From: Glycomyces artemisiae
Lineage (GTDB): Bacteria; Actinomycetota; Actinomycetes; Mycobacteriales; Micromonosporaceae
NCBI RefSeq assembly: GCF_003002955.1
Contig: NZ_PVTJ01000001.1
Span: forward strand, 372,001 to 436,000
Length of the DNA: 64,000 nt
Direction of reading: 5' to 3'
Part shown: positions 17,326 to 26,451 of the stretch, in pieces
Layout: every line of letters starts with the position of its first letter
How positions within the stretch are numbered: the stretch's first letter is position 1
The notes under the pieces: model-generated
Database searches by the model: none
Seen by the model: the letters and a program-made list of their open reading frames with translations, nothing else
What the model was told of the DNA's origin: nothing
Translations under genes and position numbers: made by a program

Positions 17326-18279
17326 TCACCATCCGCGGCGCCGGGCGAGCCAGTCGGCGGCCGCCAGGCCGCTCCAGCGCATGTGGTCGTCGATCGCGGG
17401 GGAGAGGAGGCTCGCGGGGCGGTCGCGCCAGCCTCGGAGCAGCGCGCCCGACATGGCCGCGAGCACGGTGTCGAGCTCCTCGTCCGAGACCTCGGCGGCG
17501 GTCGGATGGCCCCTGAAGAGGGCGTCGGCGTCATGGCCGTCGGCGTGGGCGGTGAGCAGGAGCAGCACCGTGTCGACCCACGGCGCCATGTGCCTCGGCG
17601 AGGTCCAATCGCAGATCCACGCGCGGCCGTCGCCGACGATCATGTTGTCGGGACGGAGGTCGGTGTGGGCGATCTCGGCCGATGAGAGGACCTCGTCGAT
17701 CCGGGATTCGAGCGCCGCGAGTTCGTCGCGCCTGCCGGACAGCGATGCAGGGAGCGGGAACGGCTGTGCTCCCGCGGCGACGTCGCGGAACGCCTTCAAG
17801 CTCCTTCCCGTCTTGACGGCGAGGCCCCGGAGCGCTGCTGGGGGCGGGTTGAGGGCCTCGACGGCATCGGCCCATGTGGAGAGCAGCAGTCGCACGGTCT
17901 CCGGACTCATCGGGAGCGCCACAGGGACGCCTTGGACCGCTTCGTATCCGGTCACGGCCCAGCCGTCGACGTCGGCGGCGAACTCGACCCTCGGCGCCGG
18001 CACCTTCGCAGGGAGCGCGGCAGTGTGCCGCGCCTCCGCCTCGTAGGCCGGGCGGTGGAGCGAGTCCGGGCCCGCCGCCTTCACGAACAGCGCCGCACCC
18101 GAGTCGGACCGGAGGAGGGCCGCGAAGCCGTTCGTGAAGCCGCCACCCGCGATGCCGACGTGGACCGGAGCGCCGCCGAGTTCGCGCTGGATGCGTTCCC
18201 GCACCGGGACCGGCAGGTCCGTGTACGCAGGCCTGACCGCGGTGGCGTCGATCCTCGGTGCGGGTCCGAAGCGGCTCAT
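17326..18279 (-). CDS. aminoglycoside-phosphotransferase-family kinase, copy 2
   Basis: A 317-residue APH/choline-kinase-fold protein. ALFVKAAG supplies the ATP-binding lysine, AHTDLRPDNMIV is the catalytic loop (HxDxxxxN) and WICDWTSP carries the metal-binding Asp. It is a tandem paralogue of the gene just upstream: both start MxRFGP, share VPAPRxEFAADxDxW, LRPDNMIVG and the C-terminal WSGLAAADWLARRRGW. The ATG overlaps the upstream stop as ATGA, so the two are translationally coupled. Such kinases phosphorylate small hydroxylated molecules; resistance is possible but not implied. Confidence 0.8.
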   Translation of the reverse strand: MSRFGPAPRIDATAVRPAYTDLPVPVRERIQRELGGAPVHVGIAGGGFTNGFAALLRSDSGAALFVKAAGPDSLHRPAYEAEARHTAALPAKVPAPRVEFAADVDGWAVTGYEAVQGVPVALPMSPETVRLLLSTWADAVEALNPPPAALRGLAVKTGRSLKAFRDVAAGAQPFPLPASLSGRRDELAALESRIDEVLSSAEIAHTDLRPDNMIVGDGRAWICDWTSPRHMAPWVDTVLLLLTAHADGHDADALFRGHPTAAEVSDEELDTVLAAMSGALLRGWRDRPASLLSPAIDDHMRWSGLAAADWLARRRGW

Positions 18280-19247
18280 GACCAACCGCGGCGTCGGGCG
18301 AGCCAGTCGGCGGCTGCGAGGCCGCTCCAGCGTTGGTGGGCGCGGAGGTGCGGGGAGGTGTTGGGGAGCGGGGGTTCGGCGGAGCGGCTGAGGTAGTAGC
18401 CGGTGATCGAGGCGAGGGCGGTGTCGAGGTCGTCGTCGGTGACGCCGACGGCGGTGGGGTGGTCGCGGAAGAGGGCGTCGGCGTCGTGGCCGTCGCCGTG
18501 GGCCGCAATGAGGAAGCACACGGTGTCGAACCAGGTCGAGTGGACGCCGACCCAGTTCCAGTCGCAGATCCACGCTTGGTCGGCCCCGACGATCATGTTG
18601 TCCGGGCGCAGGTCGAAGTGCATGACGGAGTCGGCGGTCAGGGCGGCGTCGATGTCCTGCTCGATCGCCGCGAGTTCGGGGATGCGGCCGTCGAACGCCG
18701 GCGGGAGCGGGAACGGGGGGATCTCGCCCGCGTCGATGGACGCGAACTGGCGCAGCTCGGGGCCGATCGGCCGGGCGGTGACGCCGATGTCGAGCAGTGA
18801 CCGCGGCGCCGGGGTCAGGGCTTCGGCGGCGTCGGCCCAGGCTTGCAGCATCAGATCGAGGTCGTGCGGGGTCATCGGGAGCGTCGGGGCTTTGCCCTGC
18901 ACCGCTTCGAAACCGAGGACGCTCCAGTCGTCGATGTCCGCCGCGAACTCCAGGCGGGGGGCCGGGACGGCGGCGGGGAGGGCGGCGTTGATGCGGGCTT
19001 CCTGGCGGGAGGCCGCGAGGGCCCAGGGGCGGTCGGGGCCTGCGGCCTTGATGAAGAGTTCGGCGCCAGTCTCGGAGCGGACGCGGGCGGCGAAGGCGCT
19101 GCCGAAGCCGCTTCCGGCCGTGCGGATGTCGGCGGGCGGGGCGCCGAGTTCCCCGGTGATGATGGCGCGCACGGGTTCCGGGAGGGTCTCCCAGCCCGCG
19201 CGGTCGGCGGTGGCGTCGTAGGGGACCGGGGGTCCGAATCGGGGCAT
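18276..19247 (-). CDS. aminoglycoside-phosphotransferase-family kinase, copy 1
   Basis: A 323-residue APH-fold kinase with LFIKAAGPD (ATP lysine), MHFDLRPDNMIVG (catalytic loop) and WICDWNWVGVHS (metal Asp). I start it at the ATG at 19247, as MPRFGP aligns with the start of its paralogue; the open frame upstream has unlikely composition. It is the first gene of a two-gene operon created by tandem duplication. The 3' ends of the two genes are also nearly identical at the DNA level, consistent with a fairly recent duplication or gene conversion. Substrate unknown. Confidence 0.8.
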   Translation of the reverse strand: MPRFGPPVPYDATADRAGWETLPEPVRAIITGELGAPPADIRTAGSGFGSAFAARVRSETGAELFIKAAGPDRPWALAASRQEARINAALPAAVPAPRLEFAADIDDWSVLGFEAVQGKAPTLPMTPHDLDLMLQAWADAAEALTPAPRSLLDIGVTARPIGPELRQFASIDAGEIPPFPLPPAFDGRIPELAAIEQDIDAALTADSVMHFDLRPDNMIVGADQAWICDWNWVGVHSTWFDTVCFLIAAHGDGHDADALFRDHPTAVGVTDDDLDTALASITGYYLSRSAEPPLPNTSPHLRAHQRWSGLAAADWLARRRGWS

Positions 19248-19303
19248 GTGGAGAGTGTGGCCGCAGTTCAGCGGGGCCGCAATCGGTTTAGGGGGAAGGA
19301 AGG

Positions 19304-19340
19304 GGCCCTCGCGGCCGTGGTGGGGGCGGCTGCGAGGGCC
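19304..19340 (-). terminator. hairpin after the 143-residue hypothetical gene
   Basis: Arms GGCCCTCGC and GCGAGGGCC with further pairing inside, lying 11 bp past the stop of the minus-strand gene at 19351 and ahead of the kinase pair. Confidence 0.6.
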
Positions 19341-19350
19341 GGGGTCTATT

Positions 19351-19782
19351 CTAGGCGCTCGCGAGCAAGGATGGAATGACCACGGGCAGTACATAGCAGC
19401 CGATGTCGCCGACTTCGCTGCGGGTGAGGGCCCAGCGGGCGGTGCTGGCGTCGCGGCACAGGACCACGAACGCCACCATGCAGCTGAGCGCCCGCTGCGC
19501 GTCGGTCATGAACTGGAGCCACGAGTCCGCCTGCGCCGGATCGGGTTCGAGGACGGCGTCGAAGAGGAGCGCGATGACGCGCTCGCCGCCTTTGGAGTAG
19601 GCCGCGGCCACGCACACGCGCAGGCGGCCCTGCTGTTCGGGGAGGGTGAGGGTCCTGCGGCTGATGGCGATGTCGTCGTAGTCGGGGAGGTCGGGGCCGT
19701 CGGTGAAGTTGTACAGCTCTGTGGCGAATTCGGGGCGGGTCTCCATCAGCATGGCGAGGAGTTCGTTGTACTCGATCGACAT
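19351..19782 (-). CDS. hypothetical protein
   Basis: A 143-residue protein beginning MSIEYNELLAMLMETRPEF; TTAGGAA precedes its ATG at 19782. The middle holds ISRRTLTLPEQQGRLRVCVAAAYSKGGERVIALLFDAVLEPDP and the C-terminus is hydrophobic (GDIGCYVLPVVIPSLLA). It is an alpha/beta soluble-looking protein without known motifs; I do not recognise it. It is flanked by a terminator on one side and a 190-bp gap on the other, so it is probably monocistronic. Confidence 0.68.
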   Translation of the reverse strand: MSIEYNELLAMLMETRPEFATELYNFTDGPDLPDYDDIAISRRTLTLPEQQGRLRVCVAAAYSKGGERVIALLFDAVLEPDPAQADSWLQFMTDAQRALSCMVAFVVLCRDASTARWALTRSEVGDIGCYVLPVVIPSLLASA

Positions 19783-19930
19783 TCGAGTTCCTAACTTCCG
19801 CGTGGGGTCACAAAAGGTGGGTTGTAGGAACAACGAAGACACGAGATTCCGGTTACGGGTAATCGGCGCGGTTTGGGGAGGAAACTTGCGGATGGGTCAT
19901 GTTCCTCGCTGGTAACTTCTGAAACGCCAA

Positions 19931-19963
19931 GGGGCGCGGCGGGAATGACTCCCGCCGCGCCCC
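19931..19963 (-). terminator. terminator of the E2/E3 genes
   Basis: A 14-bp perfect stem, GGGGCGCGGCGGGA with TCCCGCCGCGCCCC, and an ATGAC loop just after the stop of the acyltransferase gene. Confidence 0.82.
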
Positions 19964-19975
19964 TGTGGATCTTGT

Positions 19976-21712
19976 TTACAGGCCGAGCTGGTGCTCGAAG
20001 TTGCCCTCTTCGATGCGCTTGGTGACCGCTTCGAGGTAGCGGGCCGCGTCGGCGCCGTCGATCAGGCGGTGGTCGTAGCTCAGCGTCAGGTGCATGACCG
20101 AGCGCACCGCGATCACTTCGCCCAGTTCGGGGTCGTTGATCACGCGGGGGCGCTTGACGATCGCGGCGGTGCCGAGGATCGCGGACTGCCCGACGGGGAC
20201 GATCGGCGTGTCGAACAGCGCGCCGACCGAGCCGGTGTTGGTGATGGTGAAGGTCGCGCCGAACAGGTCGTCGGGCGCGAGGCCGCCGTCGCGGGCCTTC
20301 TTGGCGATCTCGGCGATCCGCTTGGCCAGGCCCGGGATGTTCAGGTCGCCGGCGTTCTTGACGACCGGGACGATGAGGCCCTTCGGTGTGTCCACCGCGA
20401 AGCCGACGTGCTCGGCCTCGGGGTAGGTGATCGTCTTCTCCTCCATGTTCATGGTGGCGTTGACGACCGGGTACTGCTGGAGCGCCTCGATCGCGGCGAT
20501 CGAGAAGAACGGCAGGAAGGAGAGCTTCACGCCGTGGCGGGCGAGGAACTCGTCCTTCTTGGCCGCGCGGAGCTTCGCCACCTTCGTGACGTCCACTTCG
20601 CGCACCGTGGTCAGCTGCGCCGTGGTCTGCATCGACTGGAGCAGCGCCTTGGCGGCGGCCTGGCGCAGGCGAGACATCTTCTCGGTGCGGCCGCGCAGCG
20701 GGCTGACCTCGGCGGGGGCCGGGGCGGCCTTCGCCGGGGCGGCAGCGGCGGGCGCGGGCGCCTCGGCCTTCTTGGCGTCGATGAGGGCCTGGACGTCCTC
20801 CTTGCGGACGCGTCCGCCCACACCGGAACCGGTGACCTGCGCGAGGTCGACGCCGTTGTCGGCGGCGAGCTTGCGCACGAGCGGCGTCACGTACGAGCCC
20901 GAGGGCTTGGACGCGGGCGCGGCGGGAGCCGGAGCGGCCGGGGCGCTGACCGGGGCCTCGGCGACCTCGGGGGCGGCCGGGGCCGGGGCGGTCGGCGTGG
21001 ACTCGGCCTGCGCCGGAGCCGGAGCGGGCTCCGGTTCGGACTTCACCGCGGGCGTCGGCTCGGGAGCCGGGGCGGCAGCGGCGGCGTCGCCGGAGCCGAT
21101 GATCGCGAGCACGGAGCCGACCTCGGTGGTCTCGTCCTCGGCGACGCGGATCTCCAGCAGGGTCCCGGCGGCCGGGGACGGGATCTCCGTGTCGACCTTG
21201 TCGGTCGAGATCTCCAGCAGCGGTTCGTCGACCTCGACGGTGTCGCCGACGGCCTTGAGCCAAGTGGTCACGGTGCCCTCCGTGACGGACTCGCCCAGCT
21301 CGGGGAGCAGCACCTCGGTACCGGACGCGGCGGCGGCCGGAGCGGGGGCCGCGGCGGGCTCGGGCTCGGCGGCGGGGGCCGGAGCGGCCTCGGCCTTCGG
21401 CGCCTCGGGCTCGGGCAGCGGCTCCTGGGCGGGCGCGGGCGCCGGGGCCGCAGGGGCGTCCCCGCCGGCCTCGGACGGGTCGCCGATGATGGCGAGCTCG
21501 CCGCCGACCTCGACGTCGGTGTCCTCGGGGACCACGATCTTCAGCAGCACGCCGGCAACCGGGGAAGGAACCTCGGTGTCGACCTTGTCGGTCGAGACCT
21601 CCAGGAGCGGCTCGTCGACCTCGACGGTGTCGCCTTCCTTCTTGAGCCACTGGGTGACAGTGCCCTCGGTGACCGACTCACCGAGAGCGGGCATCGTTAC
21701 CGATGTCGGCAT
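19976..21712 (-). CDS. sucB: 2-oxoacid dehydrogenase E2, dihydrolipoyl acyltransferase (succinyltransferase-type)
   Basis: A 578-residue E2 with two N-terminal lipoyl domains (about 1-75 and 115-190), each with the STDKVDTE lipoyl-lysine motif, joined by Ala/Pro/Glu-rich linkers. An E1/E3-binding domain follows ([23 protein letters not shown]), then the catalytic domain ending in [16 protein letters not shown], which holds the His/Asp catalytic pair. AGGAGTT precedes the ATG. The E3 gene lies 27 bp upstream on the same strand, so they form an operon. Actinobacterial genomes annotate this type as 2-oxoglutarate dehydrogenase E2 (SucB); a pyruvate role is also plausible since E1 is not in the window. 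Confidence 0.9.
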   Translation of the reverse strand: MPTSVTMPALGESVTEGTVTQWLKKEGDTVEVDEPLLEVSTDKVDTEVPSPVAGVLLKIVVPEDTDVEVGGELAIIGDPSEAGGDAPAAPAPAPAQEPLPEPEAPKAEAAPAPAAEPEPAAAPAPAAAASGTEVLLPELGESVTEGTVTTWLKAVGDTVEVDEPLLEISTDKVDTEIPSPAAGTLLEIRVAEDETTEVGSVLAIIGSGDAAAAAPAPEPTPAVKSEPEPAPAPAQAESTPTAPAPAAPEVAEAPVSAPAAPAPAAPASKPSGSYVTPLVRKLAADNGVDLAQVTGSGVGGRVRKEDVQALIDAKKAEAPAPAAAAPAKAAPAPAEVSPLRGRTEKMSRLRQAAAKALLQSMQTTAQLTTVREVDVTKVAKLRAAKKDEFLARHGVKLSFLPFFSIAAIEALQQYPVVNATMNMEEKTITYPEAEHVGFAVDTPKGLIVPVVKNAGDLNIPGLAKRIAEIAKKARDGGLAPDDLFGATFTITNTGSVGALFDTPIVPVGQSAILGTAAIVKRPRVINDPELGEVIAVRSVMHLTLSYDHRLIDGADAARYLEAVTKRIEEGNFEHQLGL

Positions 21713-21739
21713 CGTTCGTTCAACTCCTGCGGTTGTGGA

Positions 21740-23128
21740 TTAGTCGTGGGCGTGCAGCGGCTTGCCGGCCAGCAGCATCGCCGCTTCGCCGATCGCCTCG
21801 TTCTGGGTGGGGTGCATGTGGATCAGCTGGGCGACGTCGTTCGCGTACGCCTCCCAGTTGTAGATCAGCTCCGCTTCGCCGATCTGCTCGGAGATGCGCG
21901 CGCCGACCATGTGGACGCCGACGATCGGGCCGTCCTCGACCGCCACGAGCTTGATGAAGCCCTGGGTCTTGAGGATGTTCGACTTGCCGTTGCCCGCGAG
22001 GTTGTAGTTGACCGACTTGATCTTGTCGGCGCCGTACTTCTCCTTGGCCTTGTCCTCGTTGAGGCCCATGGAGGCCACCTCGGGCTCGGTGAACGTGACG
22101 CGCGGGATGCCGGTCTCGTCGATGACGGCCGGGTTCAGGCCCGCGATGTGCTCGGCGACGAAGATGCCCTGGAGGAAGCCGCGGTGCGCGAGCTGGATGC
22201 CGGGGACGATGTCGCCGACGGCGTAGACGCCCGGGACGCTCGTCTGGAGGTGCTCGTTGACCGGGACGAAGCCGCGGTCGAGGGTGATGCCCTGCTCCTC
22301 GTAGCCGAGGTTCGCGGTGACGGGGCCGCGGCCGACGGCCACGAGCACGATGTCGCCTTCGACGACGGTGCCGCCCTGGATGGTCACCTGGACGCCGGAG
22401 GCGGTCTTCTCGACCTTCTCGAAGAACTTGCCGGTGTGGAACTTGATGCCGCGCTTGCGGAACGCGCGCTCCAGCTGCTTGGACGAGTCGGCGTCCTCGG
22501 CCGCGATGAGGCGGGGGAGGCCCTCGATGATCTCGACCTCGACGCCCAGCGACTTCCAGGCGGAGGCGAACTCGACGCCGATGACGCCGCCGCCGATGAC
22601 GATGGCCTTGTTCGGCAGCTCGGTCAGTTCGAGCGCGTGCTCAGAAGCGATGATCTTCTCGCCGTCGATCTCCAGGCCGGGGAGGGTCTTGGAGTACGAG
22701 CCGGTCGCGAGGATGACGTTCTTGCCGGTGACGGTCTGGCCGCCGTCGACCTGCACCGCGTTCGGTCCGACGAGCTTGCCGGTGCCCTGGATGAAGTCGA
22801 CCTTGTGGGCCTTGACCAGGCCCTGGAGGCCCTTGTACAGCTTGGAGACGACGTCGTCCTTGTACTTCTTCACCGCGGGCATGTCGACGCCCTTGAACTC
22901 CGCGAGGATGCCGAACTGCTCGGACTCGCGGGCGGTGTCGGCGACCTCGCCGGCGTGGAGCAGCGCCTTGGTGGGGATGCAGCCGCGGTGGAGGCAGGTG
23001 CCGCCGACCTTGTCCTTCTCGATCAGGGCCACCTTCAGGCCCAGCTCAGCGGAGCGGAACGCCGCCGCGTAGCCGCCGCTGCCGCCGCCCAGGATGACGA
23101 CGTCGTATCCTGCGTTCGGGTCGCTCAT
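21740..23128 (-). CDS. lpdA: dihydrolipoyl dehydrogenase (E3)
   Basis: A 462-residue flavoprotein disulfide reductase. FAD-binding DVVILGGGSGGYAAAFRSAELG is followed by the redox-active disulfide GGTCLHRGCIPTK, the NAD-binding AIVIGGGVIGVEFASAW, YAVGDIVPG (second FAD motif) and the catalytic HMHPTQNEAIGEAA (His-Glu pair) in the dimer interface. It reoxidises lipoamide on E2. The ATG at 23128 has GGGGAGAG at good distance; four codons of open frame upstream are ignored. First gene of the E3-E2 operon. Confidence 0.95.
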   Translation of the reverse strand: MSDPNAGYDVVILGGGSGGYAAAFRSAELGLKVALIEKDKVGGTCLHRGCIPTKALLHAGEVADTARESEQFGILAEFKGVDMPAVKKYKDDVVSKLYKGLQGLVKAHKVDFIQGTGKLVGPNAVQVDGGQTVTGKNVILATGSYSKTLPGLEIDGEKIIASEHALELTELPNKAIVIGGGVIGVEFASAWKSLGVEVEIIEGLPRLIAAEDADSSKQLERAFRKRGIKFHTGKFFEKVEKTASGVQVTIQGGTVVEGDIVLVAVGRGPVTANLGYEEQGITLDRGFVPVNEHLQTSVPGVYAVGDIVPGIQLAHRGFLQGIFVAEHIAGLNPAVIDETGIPRVTFTEPEVASMGLNEDKAKEKYGADKIKSVNYNLAGNGKSNILKTQGFIKLVAVEDGPIVGVHMVGARISEQIGEAELIYNWEAYANDVAQLIHMHPTQNEAIGEAAMLLAGKPLHAHD

Positions 23129-23340
23129 TGCTCTCCCCACTTAACGATGCTTAGGTTCGCTGCCCATCCTTCCACCGGGCGCGTCTCGTGGTCGCCCAGA
23201 CCCGGTGCTTGGAGTGTGCAACACCATTCAACCGCTTGCTGGGAGCTTCGGAAAGTCAAGTTCGTGTGCGGCTGGACACAGGCGTCATAGCGCATGTGTA
23301 CGCTTGAAAGTCGACATCGGCGGGTGCGTGAGGAGCGGTC

Positions 23341-23673
23341 GTGGGCTGGTTCGGACGGAAGAAGAAGCAGGGCGACGGGACGCTGGACCGCGCCTCGGAC
23401 AACGGCGACCAGCGCCACCTGGTCGAGTTCATCGGCACGCGCACCGGTGTCGAGGCGTACGTGGAGCCGAAGACCACGGTCACCGAGACCACGGTCATGC
23501 TCATCGCGCACGACGGCGAGTGGACGCGGCGCCGCGTCGACGGCCCCGCGGGCGCGTTCGCCTTGGGCCGCAAGTACAACGTCCCCGTGTACGAGGTCGC
23601 GAAGGTCGGGTACCCGCAGCGCAAGCGCGACTACGATGCGCGCAAGAAGCTGGAACAGCAGCGCCGCCAGTGA
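23341..23673 (+). CDS. small conserved hypothetical protein
   Basis: A 110-residue basic protein with a GTG start and GAGGAGC upstream. It opens MGWFGRKKKQGDGTLDRASD and continues HLVEFIGTRTGVEAYVEPKTTVTETTVMLIAHDGEWTRRRVDG, a predicted beta-rich core, then a charged helical tail RKRDYDARKKLEQQRRQ. I recall similar short proteins next to lipoamide dehydrogenase genes in actinobacteria but no function. It is divergent from lpdA and convergent with pepA. Confidence 0.78.
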   Translation: MGWFGRKKKQGDGTLDRASDNGDQRHLVEFIGTRTGVEAYVEPKTTVTETTVMLIAHDGEWTRRRVDGPAGAFALGRKYNVPVYEVAKVGYPQRKRDYDARKKLEQQRRQ

Positions 23674-23676
23674 CTT

Positions 23677-23706
23677 GAGCGGCCGGTCCTCTCGGACCGG
23701 CCGCTC
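23677..23706. terminator. bidirectional terminator between convergent genes
   Basis: Perfect 13-bp arms GAGCGGCCGGTCC and GGACCGGCCGCTC with a TCTC loop, placed between the small hypothetical gene and pepA. Confidence 0.85.
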
Positions 23707-23754
23707 GTGAATCCTCGTGCACTCTCCCGCCACATGGCGGTGAGCCGCGGTCGA

Positions 23755-25212
23755 CTAGCGGGCGTGCTCCTCCAGGAGCGCCACCAGCGTCCGCACCGGC
23801 ACGCCGGTCGCGCCCTTCGCCGTGTACCCGTGCGCCGAGTCCGAGTCGGCGGGGCCCGCGATGTCGAGGTGCGCCCACGGGATCTCCTCGGGCACGAACT
23901 TCGACAGGAAGATCCCGCCCTGGATCATGTGCCCGTCGCGCTTGAGGCCGGCCGCGCACTGCGACACGTCGGCGATCGAGGACTCCATGAGCTTGACGAG
24001 GTCGTCGGGGAACGGCATGGGCCAGCCGTGCTCGCCGGTCTCCTCGCCGATGCGGCGGACCCGCTCGGTCTCGGAGTCGGTGCCCATGAGGCCCATGGTG
24101 CGCCGCCCGAGGGCGATGAGCTGCCCGCCGGTGAGGGTCGCGACGTCGTAGACCGCGTCGGGCTCGTCCTCGACGGCCCGCGAGAGCGCGTCGGCGAGGA
24201 CCAGGCGGCCCTCGGCGTCGGTGTTGAGGATCTCGACGGTCATGCCGTTGCGAATGGTGAGCACGTCGGAGGGGCGGTACGCCGAGCCGGAGACGAGGTT
24301 CTCGGCGAGCGCGACGGTGCACGTGACGTTCACGTCGAGGCCGAGCTTCGCGGCGGCGAGGGTCGCGCCGACGACGGCCGCGGCCCCGGCCATGTCGTAC
24401 TTCATCTCCCACATGCCCGCGGTCGGCTTGATCGAGTAGCCGCCGGAGTCGAACGTGATGCCCTTGCCGACGAGCGCGATGTGCTTGCGCGCGCCCTCGG
24501 GCCGGTACGACAGCCGCACCAGGCGCGGCTCGGCGGAGGAGCCGCCGCCGACGGCGAGGACGCCGCCGTACCCGCCCGCCGAGAGCGCCTCGGCGTCGAG
24601 GATCTCGACCTCCAGGCCCGCGGCGACGGCGGCCTGCTCGATCTCGATGGCGAACGTCGGCGGGCGCAGCAGGTTCGCGGGGGAGGACACCCAGTCCTTG
24701 ACGAGGGCGACGCTCTCGCCGAGGACGCGCGCCCGCGTCACGGCCTCCTCGGACGCGCCGTAGACGCTGACCGTCCCGGGGGCCGCGTCGCCGCCGCCGT
24801 CGGTCTTGAAGCCCTCGTACTTGTACGCCCCGAGGACCGCGCCGGTGGCGGTCGCCTCCGGGTCGCCCTCGAACGCGATCGCGACCGAGCCCTTCCCGAA
24901 GGCGGCGCGCACGGCCGCGCCCGCGGAGCGGCGCAGCGTCTCGTCGTCGAGGTCGTCGGCGTCGCCCAGGCCCACCGCGTACACGAGCGCCGCGCCGAGC
25001 CCTTCGGGCGCGGGCAGGCGGGTGAGGGACCCGGCCGACCCGGTGTTCCCGAGGGCCGCGAGCTGCGCGGCGAGCCGCCCGTCGAACGCGGCGTCGACGC
25101 CCGCGAGGCTCTCGGGGAGCACGGGCGCGTCCTCGCCGGAGAAGACGCCCACGACGAGGACCTCGACGTCCGCGTTCGCGGCGTCGCCGGAGGCGCTCAG
25201 CAGATCAGTCAC
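23755..25212 (-). CDS. pepA: leucyl aminopeptidase (M17)
   Basis: A 485-residue M17 peptidase. The N-terminal macro-like domain (1-170) precedes the two-zinc catalytic domain: [17 protein letters not shown] holds the lysine and Asp ligands, [11 protein letters not shown] the next Asp, and [14 protein letters not shown] is the family signature with Asp, Glu and the bicarbonate-binding Arg. It removes N-terminal residues from peptides in the cytoplasm as a hexamer. GTG start at 25212 with AAGGAA upstream. It is divergent from gcvT, with 75 bp between starts. Confidence 0.95.
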   Translation of the reverse strand: MTDLLSASGDAANADVEVLVVGVFSGEDAPVLPESLAGVDAAFDGRLAAQLAALGNTGSAGSLTRLPAPEGLGAALVYAVGLGDADDLDDETLRRSAGAAVRAAFGKGSVAIAFEGDPEATATGAVLGAYKYEGFKTDGGGDAAPGTVSVYGASEEAVTRARVLGESVALVKDWVSSPANLLRPPTFAIEIEQAAVAAGLEVEILDAEALSAGGYGGVLAVGGGSSAEPRLVRLSYRPEGARKHIALVGKGITFDSGGYSIKPTAGMWEMKYDMAGAAAVVGATLAAAKLGLDVNVTCTVALAENLVSGSAYRPSDVLTIRNGMTVEILNTDAEGRLVLADALSRAVEDEPDAVYDVATLTGGQLIALGRRTMGLMGTDSETERVRRIGEETGEHGWPMPFPDDLVKLMESSIADVSQCAAGLKRDGHMIQGGIFLSKFVPEEIPWAHLDIAGPADSDSAHGYTAKGATGVPVRTLVALLEEHAR

Positions 25213-25274
25213 GATCGTTCCTTAGCTGTTTCGGGGACCAAATGCTCCGATCCTAGCCACTGGGACGCACGCGA

Positions 25275-25287
25275 TAGGCTCTGTCCC
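25275..25287 (+). promoter_or_regulatory. -10 element of a leaderless gcvT mRNA
   Basis: TAGGCT ends 7 nt before the gcvT ATG and no Shine-Dalgarno sequence is present, so the transcript probably starts at the ATG. Confidence 0.5.
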
Positions 25288-26373
25288 ATGTCCGAACCGT
25301 CGCTGCTCACCTCACCGCTCCACTCCCGCCACATCGAACACGGCGCCAAGTTCGCCGAGTTCGCCGGCTGGGACATGCCCCTCCAGTACCCGAGCGGCGT
25401 GCTCGCCGAGCACCAGGCGGTGCGCACCGGGGTCGGCGTCTTCGACGTCTCGCACCTCGGCAAGGTCTGGGTGACCGGCGAGGGCGCCGCGACGTTCGTC
25501 AACCGCTGCCTCGCGAACGACCTCGACCGGATCGGCCCCGGCGGCGCCCAGTACACGCTGTGCCTCGACGAGAGCGGCGGCGTCGTCGACGACCTCATCG
25601 CCTACCGCTTCGCCGACGACCAGGTCTTCCTGATCCCCAACGCCGCCAACACCGCCGAGGTCGCCCGCCGCCTCGCCGCCGCGGCCCCCGCCGGGATCGA
25701 GGTCCGCGACGTCCACCGGTCCTTCGCGGTGCTCGCCGTCCAGGGCCCCGAGTCGCCGCGCATCCTCGAATACCTCGGCCTGCCCCACGAGCACGACTAC
25801 ATGAGCTTCCGCGAGCACCTCGTGGACCACGCCGACGTCATCGTCTGCCGCTCCGGCTACACCGGCGAGACCGGCTTCGAGCTGGTCGTCCCGAACGAGG
25901 CCGCCGGGGACCTGTGGGACGCGATGCTCGTCGCCGGGGCCTCCCCGTGCGGCCTCGGCGCCCGCGACACCCTGCGCCTGGAGATGGGCTACCCGCTCCA
26001 CGGCCAGGACCTGAGCCTCGACATCACCCCCGTGCAGGCCCGCCTCGGCTGGGCCGTCGGCTGGGACAAGCCCGAGTACTGGGGCAAGGCCGCGCTCGAC
26101 GCCGAGAAGGCCGCCGGGCCGCGCCGCCGCCTGTGGGGCCTGGAGGCCACCGGCAAGGGCGTCCCGCGCGCCCACATGACCGTCCTCGACGGCGACGCCG
26201 AAGTCGGTGAGACCACCTCCGGCACCCACGCGCCGACCCTGAAGAAGGGGGTCGCGCTCGCGCTCCTCGACGCCGCCTACAAGCCCGGCGCAGAGCTCGA
26301 ACTCGACGTGCGCGGGCGGCGCCTGCCGGTGCGAGTCGTCAAGCCCCCCTTCACGAAAGCCACTCCCAAATAG
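25288..26373 (+). CDS. gcvT: glycine cleavage system aminomethyltransferase (T protein)
   Basis: A 361-residue GcvT. It has [31 protein letters not shown] (folate-binding fold), [16 protein letters not shown] (GYTGExGxE signature), [17 protein letters not shown] (LGARDxLRxEAG-type) and the C-terminal beta barrel [19 protein letters not shown]. It passes the methylene carbon from glycine to tetrahydrofolate together with the H and P proteins, which are not in the window. The frame is open far upstream, but homology begins at [15 protein letters not shown], and the -10 spacing supports this ATG. Confidence 0.93.
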   Translation: MSEPSLLTSPLHSRHIEHGAKFAEFAGWDMPLQYPSGVLAEHQAVRTGVGVFDVSHLGKVWVTGEGAATFVNRCLANDLDRIGPGGAQYTLCLDESGGVVDDLIAYRFADDQVFLIPNAANTAEVARRLAAAAPAGIEVRDVHRSFAVLAVQGPESPRILEYLGLPHEHDYMSFREHLVDHADVIVCRSGYTGETGFELVVPNEAAGDLWDAMLVAGASPCGLGARDTLRLEMGYPLHGQDLSLDITPVQARLGWAVGWDKPEYWGKAALDAEKAAGPRRRLWGLEATGKGVPRAHMTVLDGDAEVGETTSGTHAPTLKKGVALALLDAAYKPGAELELDVRGRRLPVRVVKPPFTKATPK

Positions 26374-26392
26374 ACGTGCCTTTACCCTGACC

Positions 26393-26421
26393 TTGCCTGG
26401 CGCGACGTTCTCAGATAGCGT
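26393..26421 (+). promoter_or_regulatory. promoter of the uronate operon
   Basis: TTGCCT and TAGCGT separated by exactly 17 bp. The start point would be near 26428, about 24 nt before the first ATG, which has its own GAAGGAG. Confidence 0.6.
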
Positions 26422-26451
26422 TTACCAGAACCTCGCAGACGAAGGAGTCAC

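Noticed and set aside
20611-20823. Small minus-strand frame inside the E2 gene
   Set aside because: Lies within sucB in another frame; Arg/Pro/Ser-rich artefact.
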